7,693 nt of DNA, taken from Glaciecola sp965658765 (GTDB taxonomy: Bacteria > Pseudomonadota > Gammaproteobacteria > Enterobacterales > Alteromonadaceae). Made by a program: the position numbers and the translations under genes. The DNA is taken from the NCBI GenBank assembly GCA_965658765.1, contig CBFHTO010000106.1:1-7693 (forward strand), written 5' to 3'. Positions 1 to 5,811 of this stretch are shown piece after piece; within the stretch, counting starts at the first letter, position 1, and each line of letters begins with the position of its first letter. A model generated the notes under the pieces. It ran no database searches and had not been told where the DNA came from. It saw nothing but the letters and a program-made list of their open reading frames with translations.

Positions 1-1
1 C

Positions 2-78
2 GCACCCGTAGCTCAGCTGGATAGAGTAACGGCCTCCGAAGCCGTGGGTCGCGCGTTCGAATCGCGCCGGGTGCGCCA
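2..78 (+). tRNA. tRNA-Arg (anticodon CCG)
   Basis: A complete 77-nt cloverleaf. The acceptor stem pairs GCACCCG (2-8) with CGGGTGC (68-74), followed by discriminator G75 and an encoded CCA (76-78). The D-arm carries the usual AGCTCAGCTGGATAGAG sequence. The anticodon stem is ACGGC/GCCGT around loop CTCCGAA, giving anticodon CCG, which reads the Arg codon CGG. The TψC loop contains GTTCGAATC. The gene is intact, and its 3' half would be the preserved half of an attachment site if the accessory DNA to the right was inserted here. No second copy of the 3' end is seen in the rest of the window. A T6 run (86-91) lies shortly after the CCA and may help end transcription. Confidence 0.97.
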
Positions 79-320
79 CTCCCCCTTTTTTGAGTGTTGG
101 CCTTTGTGACCATTTTCAGTGCTTTTTTAGGGTCGTGACGTGGTCGTGACACAATCCCAAGCCCAGCCTAAAAATAGCCCTAGGATTTATATGATTCTGA
201 AGCAGTCCAGATCAGGATAACTCTCTTGAAATTTGAGCGATATTAAGAGAAGGTTACAGCAAGGATGACGATATTCACATAATATCAAAGACCACTTCAA
301 TTTACGTATGACACAAAAGT
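79..320. other. Non-coding tRNA-proximal junction
   Basis: No gene is seen in these 242 bases. CACTC (77-81) and GAGTG (92-96) could form a weak hairpin with a C/T-rich loop just after the tRNA, but the T-run sits in the loop rather than after the stem, so it is not a canonical terminator. The segment also holds the tandem GGTCGTGAC nonamers. Where an integrated element has a tRNA at its edge, the integrase gene commonly sits right here. It does not in this case. Confidence 0.6.
131..150. repeat. Tandem nonamer GGTCGTGAC x2, possible recombinase arm sites
   Basis: Two exact copies of GGTCGTGAC lie at 131-139 and 142-150, separated by GT. The 11-bp period places them on the same helical face. 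Short direct repeats about 50-70 bp inside a tRNA-encoded att site are typical of arm-type binding sites for a tyrosine integrase or its excisionase. That role is inferred from position only. No integrase is visible in the window to pair with them. Confidence 0.4.
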
Positions 321-824
321 ATGAACAAAAAAGACAAAATTAGAGCCCTTAAAACCATAGAGCCCACGGTATTAAATGTGACTCTTTCTGAAATGGAATA
401 TGAATTTGAAGCAGCTACTCCTGAAGGCTTCATTTATTCGACGCCCGGAATGCTGCTTAACTCCCATCAAGGACAACTACCACCTGAGTTCACTGACGAA
501 GACCAAAGCAATGAGTCAATTAAAGCATTGCTTTTGCAGGATGAGTGGGATGTAGTAGATTGGGACGATGTTGACAGCATCATCATAGATGATGTGTACA
601 AGTTGATATTCGATTTTACGAAGATGCCTCTGTACGAAAAAGTAAACCAAGCTTTGAGCCAAGAGCAGATTAATGGATTAACGAAGGTGCAATTGACCGT
701 AATAAGAAATGGTATTGCGCTTAGAATGGAAGAAATAGGTGAGAAAAATATCACACCAGATGAAATACAAAGTATATATGAATTGGTCACCCAGCATTTA
801 TTGCCTAGTCAATGTAGAAAATAG
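321..824 (+). CDS. Hypothetical protein, acidic, 167 aa
   Basis: I do not recognise this family. The protein is soluble and acidic, with no signal peptide, membrane segment or nucleotide-binding motif. An N-terminal Lys-rich stretch (residues 1-11) is followed by a mixed region. A strongly acidic stretch rich in Asp and Trp lies at about 73-93 (DEWDVVDWDDVDS). The C-terminal half (about 95-165) looks mostly helical and amphipathic. The ATG at 321 has no clear Shine-Dalgarno. An earlier ATG at 308 is in another frame and closes quickly. It is the first gene after the tRNA. Its 3' end overlaps by a few bases the reading frame of a decayed ADP-ribosylglycohydrolase, so its own C-terminus could have been set by the same rearrangement. 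The opposite-strand frame across it is judged a shadow. Confidence 0.6.
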   Translation: MNKKDKIRALKTIEPTVLNVTLSEMEYEFEAATPEGFIYSTPGMLLNSHQGQLPPEFTDEDQSNESIKALLLQDEWDVVDWDDVDSIIIDDVYKLIFDFTKMPLYEKVNQALSQEQINGLTKVQLTVIRNGIALRMEEIGEKNITPDEIQSIYELVTQHLLPSQCRK

Positions 825-1171
825 TCAAAAAGGTAGCCGTTTATAACGTTAACTGGAATTACGACTTAAATTTTAATCTTGATGACTTGAGAGCAAATTA
901 CAAGCGAACCCAAATGGCAAAAGATTCAGTGCCGCAAGCACTATATTGCGCGCTTAATTCTAATAGCTATGAAGACGTAGTTAGAAATGCCGTTTCACTC
1001 GGCGGTGATGCCGACACACAAGCCGCTATAGTATGTGGTGTAGCATAGGCAATGTTTGGCATAGACAACAAAATGTTTAAACAAATATTGTTTTATCTTG
1101 ATTAAGATATGATAGAAGTTGTTTACGACTTTTATAAGAAATATAACGTGCTTAACCAAGTCTTAGATTGA
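818..1171 (+). pseudogene. ADP-ribosylglycohydrolase (DraG family) C-terminal remnant
   Basis: Read from 818 in one frame, the DNA encodes the last third of an ADP-ribosylglycohydrolase, which removes ADP-ribose from modified proteins or nucleic acids using a di-metal site. Recognisable family pieces are YDLNFNLDDLRANY, then SVPQALYCAL, a helix (SYEDVVRNAVSLGG), and the metal-binding GGDADT motif at about 1001-1018. The frame is broken by TAG at 1046-1048 and TAA at 1103-1105. It continues in the same frame as AMFGID and then DMIEVVYDFYKKY, also family-like, to TGA at 1169-1171. Both internal stops sit where the family commonly has Glu, so single G-to-T changes (GAR to TAR) explain them. The N-terminal ~200 residues, with the other metal ligands, are missing: upstream of 818 the frame closes and the preceding gene takes over. 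No working enzyme can come from this. No frameshift is seen over ~350 bp, which suggests fairly recent decay. Confidence 0.85.
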
Positions 1172-1172
1172 A

Positions 1173-1189
1173 ATATTTAATTTAAATAT
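1173..1189. promoter_or_regulatory. AT-rich palindrome upstream of the RHH/DUF1643 unit
   Basis: ATATTTAA (1173-1180) and TTAAATAT (1182-1189) form a perfect 8-bp inverted repeat around a central T. It lies directly before the phased repeats and about 45 bp before the -35 box. It could be an operator or an AT-rich promoter-upstream element. In such AT-rich DNA some self-complementarity arises by chance, so the call is tentative. Confidence 0.35.
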
Positions 1190-1230
1190 CACAGATAAAA
1201 CGCACATAATCACACATTCCCGCACATAAA
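1190..1230. repeat. Four helically phased ~10-bp direct repeats, possible operator
   Basis: Four related units follow each other: CACAGATAAA (1190-1199), CGCACATAAT (1201-1210), CACACATTCC (1211-1220) and CGCACATAAA (1221-1230). Units 2 and 4 share the exact nonamer CGCACATAA at a 20-bp spacing. Unit 1 matches unit 4 at 8 of 10 positions. All are spaced 10-11 bp, one helical turn, and end one base before a consensus -35 hexamer. Tandem direct repeats are what ribbon-helix-helix dimers of the MetJ/Arc type bind cooperatively, and the downstream gene begins with such a predicted domain. Autoregulation is therefore a reasonable inference. Confidence 0.5.
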
Positions 1231-1231
1231 A

Positions 1232-1260
1232 TTGACATTTTATTTTTTCTGTTGCATGTT
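1232..1260 (+). promoter_or_regulatory. Candidate sigma-70 promoter for the RHH/DUF1643 unit
   Basis: A perfect -35 TTGACA lies at 1232-1237, with a 17-bp spacer and a weak -10 CATGTT at 1255-1260. Transcription would start near 1267, giving a leader of about 27 nt before the ATG at 1294 and excluding the upstream TTG (1252) as a start codon. The poor -10 would fit a promoter under strong control. It is the only -35 consensus match I noticed in this leader. Confidence 0.4.
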
Positions 1261-1293
1261 GAAAGAATAAATAGTCTTCACGAAAACACTACT

Positions 1294-2061
1294 ATGTCTA
1301 AAAATATCGAAATTCCCAACGCGTTATTTGACCGATTATCGAAACACGCCTCTGGTTTTGATACTCCAGCTAATGTTATTGCAAAAATCTTAGATGCCTA
1401 TGAGAGTTCATCCCCAATGAGTAATAGTGATCAAGATATCGTTATGAAAGCATTTCGAGAGGTATTTAATGTTGAACCTCGTTCTTTTGGGCTAAAGACA
1501 TCTGTGTATAGCGGCTTCAGCGATGGGAACCAAGGTGTTCAATGGAATATTATTGTAAATAGAAATACAGGGCAGGTAAGCCTAGGTGTTAATCTTGAGG
1601 GAGTTAAGTACGATAATTGGCCTATCACAAATTTGTTACTCAAAGAGCGAGACGATTGCGTGCTTCTTGAGTTAATAAACATCGAGTGTGCAAAAAATAT
1701 TAATATCAGCATGACGAGAGACGCGTGGCAAGCAGCAGCGAGACCAGAAATTGCAGAACGTTTTATCAGCCCACAAAACCTTAAATTATCTGAGCTGACT
1801 CATTCGCAATGGAACAATATTATTAAGCAATCATTAGCATGTTTGGATAAGAGGTCAGATTACAGAAAACGCGGTATTCAAGCGGTTTACTTAAGTAAAT
1901 CAAAGGTAAAAAAAGAGATGCCGACTAGTCCTCACCTGAATTTTAATATTCAAATTTTTGACCACAAACCAACTAACCTCTCTTCATTAATCGAAGCCGT
2001 TAAAAGAGCCAAAAACTTGCTAATGCCTTTATATAAATTTACGAGAGACCAGAGCGCATGA
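1294..2061 (+). CDS. Protein with predicted ribbon-helix-helix (SeqA-N-like) N-terminus and unknown C-terminal region, 255 aa
   Basis: Residues 4-37 (NIEIPNALFDRLSKHA, then TPANVIAKILDAYE) read as strand-helix-helix: a short beta strand, a helix, and a second helix after a TP turn. This resembles the SeqA/MetJ-type dimerising DNA-binding domain seen at the N-terminus of many accessory-region proteins. Residues about 50-255 are an unrecognised mixed alpha/beta region with no Walker or PD-ExK motif I can see. A Lys/Arg-rich stretch (about 195-212) follows an LTHSQW segment. The frame is open back to a TTG at 1252, but ATG 1294 is preferred because it begins the domain cleanly and lies downstream of the putative promoter. 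Neither start has a clear Shine-Dalgarno. The stop overlaps the next gene by 4 bp (ATGA), so the two are probably translated together. It may regulate itself through the phased repeats upstream. The function of the large C-terminal region is unknown. Confidence 0.8.
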   Translation: MSKNIEIPNALFDRLSKHASGFDTPANVIAKILDAYESSSPMSNSDQDIVMKAFREVFNVEPRSFGLKTSVYSGFSDGNQGVQWNIIVNRNTGQVSLGVNLEGVKYDNWPITNLLLKERDDCVLLELINIECAKNINISMTRDAWQAAARPEIAERFISPQNLKLSELTHSQWNNIIKQSLACLDKRSDYRKRGIQAVYLSKSKVKKEMPTSPHLNFNIQIFDHKPTNLSSLIEAVKRAKNLLMPLYKFTRDQSA

Positions 2062-2555
2062 GCACAAAATCCATTAAAAATACCATGACACACCGCTATC
2101 GACTTGAGCGAAGTATAAGTTCTGAAGGTAAACTTGTGATTGCGTTTATAGGTATTAATCCATCAACCGCTGACGAATATGAAGACGATAACACCGTGAA
2201 AAATTTAAAAGTATTCGCAGCTAAAAATAATGCAAATAGGATGATAATTGGCAATGTGTATGCTTTACGATCAATGGATGTAAAAGGCCTCTCAGTATCC
2301 AATGACCCGATTGGAGTCCATAATGATAAAGCGTTACTTTCGATAATTGAGGAAGCAGACTTGATTGTGCCTTTTTGGGGTAGTAGAAATAAACTTAAGG
2401 TAGCACTTAGAGCTCGATTAGACGAAGTAATGTCTATTTTGCTCACCTCAGGCAAACCTATTTCGGTTCTTGGATTAACTTCTACAAATGATCCACGGCA
2501 TTCACAGGGGGTTTCTTACAAGAGAAACTTAATATCTTTATCACAGCCGAGCTAA
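2058..2555 (+). CDS. DUF1643 family protein, 165 aa
   Basis: The sequence has the DUF1643 pattern in order: RYRLERS (13-19), hydrophobic strand and GINPSTAD (32-39), DDNTVKN (43-49), GNVYALRS (65-72), SNDPIGVHND (81-90), IVPFWGSR (103-110), VLGLTSTNDPRH (137-148). Length is normal for the family, and the C-terminus ends shortly after the PRH motif. The family's reaction is not established. Motif order (GINPS, then an Asn-containing strand, WG, and a C-terminal His motif) recalls the uracil-DNA glycosylase superfamily (GINPG in Mug/TDG, LLWG and HPSPL in UDG), which is my inference. The ATG at 2058 overlaps the upstream stop as ATGA, indicating translational coupling to the RHH-domain gene. 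An internal ATG at 2085 (MTHRYRL) is possible. The same frame stays open 56 codons beyond the TAA, but that stretch is not recognised. Confidence 0.85.
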   Translation: MSTKSIKNTMTHRYRLERSISSEGKLVIAFIGINPSTADEYEDDNTVKNLKVFAAKNNANRMIIGNVYALRSMDVKGLSVSNDPIGVHNDKALLSIIEEADLIVPFWGSRNKLKVALRARLDEVMSILLTSGKPISVLGLTSTNDPRHSQGVSYKRNLISLSQPS

Positions 2556-3153
2556 CAGTGCAGACGGGCTGCAAAGCACGATTTAATAGGAAGACTCTGT
2601 GAGGAAACCATCGATTGCACCATAGATCAAATATTTTCAGTCTCTTTGAAATTCATGTTTCAATTAGGAATAAACAGCCTCAAACTTAATGTTAAGCGAG
2701 GGGTAGCTTTCAGAAAGAAGTTTTATGGTACCTAGCGTGATCTTCGCACCCCCCCAGTTTCACTAGACACTTAACCAGCGAGTCTAAGTCTAAGCATTTT
2801 ATGCTAAGCGGCATCGGATGACTAAAAGCGAAAATAACTGGATGTGTTTATCGCTATGCAGGCTTAATGATTAGCTTCCAAATCTTTTACCGAATGTGTG
2901 GTATCGGTTATTCTTAATTACTGCTTACAAAAAAGTGCCATACTACGAGCGCGTCGAGTAGCAATTATTTTTTGCCACTTAAGCATGTTATGAATAACGT
3001 GACTTCTGCAACGCCAAGAAATACGACACGCCTGATTTAGATGCAAAAGATAGAATCACGCTAATCCATTAGAATTTCTGGCTAGATAAATGGCTTACAC
3101 TTCATAATTGTTCATGTAATGTATAGAAATCTGAAATAACTTACCATTTGTAC
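2556..3153. other. 598-bp non-coding or degenerate stretch
   Basis: No convincing gene on either strand. Directly after the DUF1643 stop, TGCAG/CTGCA (2559-2563 and 2569-2573, loop ACGGG) can form a small hairpin, but no T-tract follows. A 56-codon frame continues from the DUF1643 stop to a TAG near 2726 without similarity I know. A C7 run lies at about 2748-2754, followed by a sequence that could be an old insertion-sequence end (not supportable). Short frames near 3003-3060 (AKKYDTPDLDAKDRIT) look peptide-like but are closed within ~20 codons. The stretch separates the RHH/DUF1643 unit from the DUF429 gene and probably represents decayed insert DNA plus the DUF429 promoter. Confidence 0.6.
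2929..2973. terminator. Possible bidirectional Rho-independent terminator
   Basis: An A6 run (2929-2934) and a T6 run (2968-2973) flank a hairpin. CGA (2946-2948) pairs with TCG (2954-2956) around loop GCGCG, then TACT (2941-2944) pairs with AGTA (2957-2960) across a bulged A2945. TGC (2936-2938) and GCA (2961-2963) may extend the stem. The arrangement could stop transcription from either side. The stem is short and imperfect, and the T-run starts a few bases after it, so the call is moderate to weak. It would end any readthrough from the DUF1643 gene. Confidence 0.35.
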
Positions 3154-3158
3154 ATGAA
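3111..3158. repeat. Inverted repeat covering the DUF429 start codon
   Basis: TTCATGTA (3111-3118) and TACATGAA (3151-3158) are perfect inverse complements 32 bp apart. The right arm contains the preferred ATG (3154-3156). In mRNA this could mask the start. In DNA it could be a spaced operator. An 8-bp match at this distance is not rare by chance, so only its position over the start codon makes it notable. Confidence 0.25.
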
Positions 3159-3876
3159 TATCATCGGTATAGACTGCGCAGCACAACATAAGAATATCGG
3201 CTTAGTTATAGCTGAATTCGTTAACGGCGAGATTAAAATAAAAGATGCGAAGATAGGTGTTTCAGACGTGCACCCGATTCTCTCTATTTGGGTCAATCAA
3301 GGTCCATGTTTATTATGCATAGATGCGCCGCTTGGATGGCCGAAACCAATGGCAACACTTTTGGGCAAACATCGTGCGGGCGAAGTACTTCACGATGATG
3401 GGAATACCTTTTTTCGACGCAAAACAGATCTATATATCAAGCAAGTATTCAACAAAAATCCGTTAGATATTGGTGCAGATAGAATTGCCCGTGTTGCGTT
3501 ATCAGCATTAAAAATTATAAATAATCTGCGTCGGGACGCTTCTACATTGCCATTATTATGGTCACCACAGGATTTAAAACTCTCGGGAATAATTGAGGTT
3601 TATCCTGCCGCCACGTTAATATCACACGGATTTAATGGTTCCGGCTATAAAGGACCTCAAGCTGACAAGATAGCCACGCGACGGAAACTATTCGATGTAT
3701 TGAGTCAAAACATAAACACATCCACATTTTCAGAATATTTAGTCGAAAACGAGGATGTCTTTGATGCGTTTGTTTGCGTACTTGCAGGTATAGATTTCAT
3801 TAAAGGTCATAGCGTTGCTCCAACAGCCCTGGATACAGCCTACAAGGAAGGATGGATCTGGGTTAAATCTCCGTGA
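3154..3876 (+). CDS. DUF429 family protein, predicted RNase H-like fold, 240 aa
   Basis: The pattern is that of DUF429, a family assigned an RNase H-like fold and often predicted to be a nuclease, though its substrate is not known. Visible elements are GIDCAA at residues 5-10 (Asp7 as first acidic ligand), NIGLVIAE (14-21), CIDAPLGWP (55-63, Asp57), FFRRKTD (86-92), EVYPAATL (148-155, Glu148), and EDVFDAFVC (200-208, Asp201/Asp204). The acidic residues expected of an active member are therefore present. Length is normal. The frame begins at a TTG (3148), but the ATG two codons later gives MNIIGIDCA, which starts right at the first beta strand and is preferred. No clear Shine-Dalgarno is seen for either. 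It has long non-coding DNA on both sides and its own terminator, so it is probably a single-gene unit independent of the dpt operon. Confidence 0.85.
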   Translation: MNIIGIDCAAQHKNIGLVIAEFVNGEIKIKDAKIGVSDVHPILSIWVNQGPCLLCIDAPLGWPKPMATLLGKHRAGEVLHDDGNTFFRRKTDLYIKQVFNKNPLDIGADRIARVALSALKIINNLRRDASTLPLLWSPQDLKLSGIIEVYPAATLISHGFNGSGYKGPQADKIATRRKLFDVLSQNINTSTFSEYLVENEDVFDAFVCVLAGIDFIKGHSVAPTALDTAYKEGWIWVKSP

Positions 3877-3951
3877 CAACCGTTCTACCTTTTTTAGCTT
3901 CAAAGTTAGTGTGCAGTAGTCAATGAGCGTCACTCATTAGTAATTAACGCG

Positions 3952-3986
3952 CAGATAATTAGCTTTCTAGCTAACTGATTTTTTTT
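3952..3986 (+). terminator. Rho-independent terminator after the DUF429 gene
   Basis: TTAGCT (3959-3964) pairs with AGCTAA (3969-3974) around loop TTCT. CAG (3952-3954) and CTG (3975-3977) extend it across a small bulge. Eight Ts follow at 3979-3986. It sits 76 bp past the DUF429 stop, on the same strand, and insulates the dpt operon from it. A second small hairpin upstream, AATGAG/CTCATT (3922-3927 and 3933-3938, loop CGTCA), has no T-tract. Confidence 0.7.
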
Positions 3987-4211
3987 GATATTATTTACTT
4001 TTAACGCTAGAGTGCTAAATAACAATAGAGAACAAAAATTATTGAGTTTGTTTAAAGTTGAGTGCTTTCCGCAAATTATTTTCATAGTTAATGTCACGGA
4101 AGAGATCTAGACTAAGGTATAAATTCTACAAACTTATATCTATTTTTACGTTTAGCTGAGTAAAGCGCCACTAACACCAGCGTTGTAATGTGGAGCTTCA
4201 AGGGAGTTAAA
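3987..4211. promoter_or_regulatory. Leader of the dptFGH operon
   Basis: This AT-rich 225-bp stretch between the terminator and dptF must hold the operon's promoter. Candidates are weak: TTGAGT at 4058-4063 with a CATAGT-like -10 near 4083, and a TATAAA-like -10 near 4119 without a good -35. I cannot choose between them. No ORF or strong hairpin is seen. Confidence 0.4.
4201..4206 (+). promoter_or_regulatory. Shine-Dalgarno deciding the dptF start (GTG 4212)
   Basis: AGGGAG at 4201-4206 lies 5 bases before GTG 4212. The upstream in-frame ATG at 4188 has no purine-rich sequence at the right distance. Starting at GTG gives MRFKEILSVLSKSSPYAVST, which fits my memory of the DptF N-terminus better than the eight-residue extension MWSFKGVK. 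Confidence 0.65.
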
Positions 4212-5811
4212 GTGCGCTTTAAAGAAATACTAAGTGTTTTATCAAAATCTTCACCCTATGCGGTATCAACAGAGCGCGACCAGGGGATATCTGAACAGCT
4301 TGATGCGGTAAAACGGTATCTATACATTCCAACGGATATTGAGCGAGATTTTAAGGCTGAGCTAGACTCTGCATCGCAAGCAGAAAGGAAAATTATATTT
4401 TTATGCGGTAGTAGTGGTGATGGCAAGTCCGAGATCTTAACACGCTACAGTAAAGAGTATTCAAAAGCAGCTACGTTTCATCTTGATGCTACCCATAGCT
4501 TCGATCCAAACACCACCGCCATACAAACTCTTGATAAATTGTTTGATGAATTTGAGCTATCCCCAGCCTCCCTTGTTGTAGGAATAAACATCGGTATGCT
4601 AGGAAACTATGCTCAAGAGGGTAATAATGAGCATATTAGTAAGGCGATAAATCAGTTTCTTAATGGAAGTCGGCTTTATGGCAATGTCACGTTTCTGAAT
4701 TTTGAAGATTACGCAAAATTTCGATTGCATGAAGCGGGACACACTTCAGAATTTATACAAAGTGTGTTTGATAAGATTACGTCAACGCACCATAATCCAA
4801 TTAGAGATTGCTTTACCCAAGAGCTATCGCATTCGAGCACAGACAAGAAGTTGTGTGCAAATTATCGTTTACTTTCAATCCCACAAGTCCAACACCATAT
4901 AATTGAGGTGCTTTTCAAGACTCGTTTGATGAAAGACCAGTTTTTGACAGCTAGAACCTTACTTGATTTTATACACTGCATTCTAGTTGGGCCTGGCACT
5001 TCAACTGGGTATCTTTTCGATAATCTATTCGAAGAATCAGACAATGAATTATCTTCAAATATAGTAGCATTTGACCCTGCTGATATAAGAACAAACGCCA
5101 TAGACAAATTCGTGCTTTCCTACAGCTTAGGAATTAAGGATGACGAGTTTGAAGTGTATACATCTTATCTGTCGACTGAACTTGGTATACGAAAGCCCAA
5201 TAAGCCTCGGCCAAATTCATATCTCAGACTATTCTACTTGCTGAAAGATACAGAAATCAGCAACCAATACCATTCTCGATTCAAGTACGATTTTGCAGAG
5301 GATCTAATTGACCGATATTCGAAAGTTTGGAATATGCATCAAAACTATACTGGTGTAAAAGAAGAAAGAGACTTTGTTAGGGCCTTCTATCGCGACACCG
5401 TCATCGCAGCTGTGCATAGGTACAACAACAGGANNNNNNNNNNAGGGGCAGTTTTTAACATCTGAACATAATGATTATCAAATTGTGGCTGAAGTTGCGT
5501 TAAAGCCTAACCTTGAGGCCATTAACGGAAGTCAGACAACCACACCTGCATTTTTTCTAGCGCATATTAAATTGGACGATAAGCCTTTCGAAATCCCTAT
5601 AAATATTAATTTGTTGAAACTATTGGAAGATATCGTGAATGGGTACAGGCCTAACAAGCATGACAAAAACACTGTTGTCCTGTTAGATGATTTGGTTGAC
5701 CGAATATCAGACATAGCGGTAAATGCAGATGAGCTAATGATCGTGAGAAACGACGTAAGATATACATTAAAAAATATAGATGATGAAGATATCGAAGTGA
5801 GCGGTCTATGA
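4212..5811 (+). CDS. dptF: DNA phosphorothioation-dependent restriction protein DptF (broken by an assembly gap)
   Basis: DptF is the ATPase-type subunit of the DptFGH restriction complex, which acts on DNA lacking Dnd phosphorothioate marks. With the GTG start, residues 1-20 (FKEILSVLSKSSPYAVST) and YLYIPTDIE (37-45) are DptF signatures. The Walker A loop GSSGDGKS is at 66-73, followed by FHLDATHSF (89-97) and LVVGINIGMLGNY (121-133). After 407 codons the sequence meets ten Ns (5434-5443). Downstream, another frame supplies 121 more codons: GQFLTSEHNDYQIVAEVALK, then GYRPNKHDKNT, and a C-terminal DIEVSGL, also DptF-like. Together they make about 528 residues plus the gap, close to the expected size. 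Continuity needs a true gap divisible by three; ten is not. The gene is therefore probably intact, with the N count a placeholder. A real frameshift cannot be excluded. The last codons overlap dptG by 4 bp. Confidence 0.9.
5434..5443. other. Assembly gap (10 N) inside dptF
   Basis: Ten undetermined bases interrupt the coding sequence. The frame before them has codons starting at positions divisible by three; the frame after has codons starting at 1 mod 3 (GGG at 5446). The junction reads RYNNR before and GQFLTSE after. For uninterrupted reading the missing DNA must be a multiple of three, so a length of exactly ten is inconsistent with an intact gene. Confidence 0.95.

Noticed and set aside
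467..790. Minus-strand 107-codon frame opposite the 321-824 gene
   Set aside because: It is a shadow of the plus-strand gene, with low-complexity Ser-rich composition and no start signal or homology I recognise.
1046..1105. Stop-codon readthrough or recoding giving a functional ADP-ribosylglycohydrolase
   Set aside because: The N-terminal two thirds of the enzyme are absent, so even with readthrough there would be no active protein.
1252..1293. TTG 1252 as the start of the RHH-domain protein, giving 14 extra residues
   Set aside because: It would fall at or before the predicted promoter -10, and the extension (HVERINSLHENTT) is not part of the domain.
2096..2455. Minus-strand 119-codon frame opposite the DUF1643 gene
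   Set aside because: The plus strand encodes a clear DUF1643 protein. The antisense frame has no recognisable features.
2550..2700. GCTAAC after the DUF1643 gene and GTTAAGC near 2693 as an integron attC site
   Set aside because: The sequence between the two core-like heptamers is not palindromic, the first does not fit RYYYAAC, and no integron integrase or cassette array is visible.
2745..2785. C7 run followed by AGTTTCACTAGACACTTAA as the end of an IS3-type insertion sequence
   Set aside because: It resembles such an end on the minus strand, but no partner inverted repeat, target duplication or transposase remnant could be found beside it.
3003..3060. Peptide-like frame AKKYDTPDLDAKDRIT as a gene fragment
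   Set aside because: It is about 20 codons between stops with no family I can name. Chance cannot be excluded.
5374..5811. A separate 145-codon gene after the N-gap
   Set aside because: Its first codons are dptF read in the wrong frame. From 5446 onward it is the C-terminus of DptF itself.
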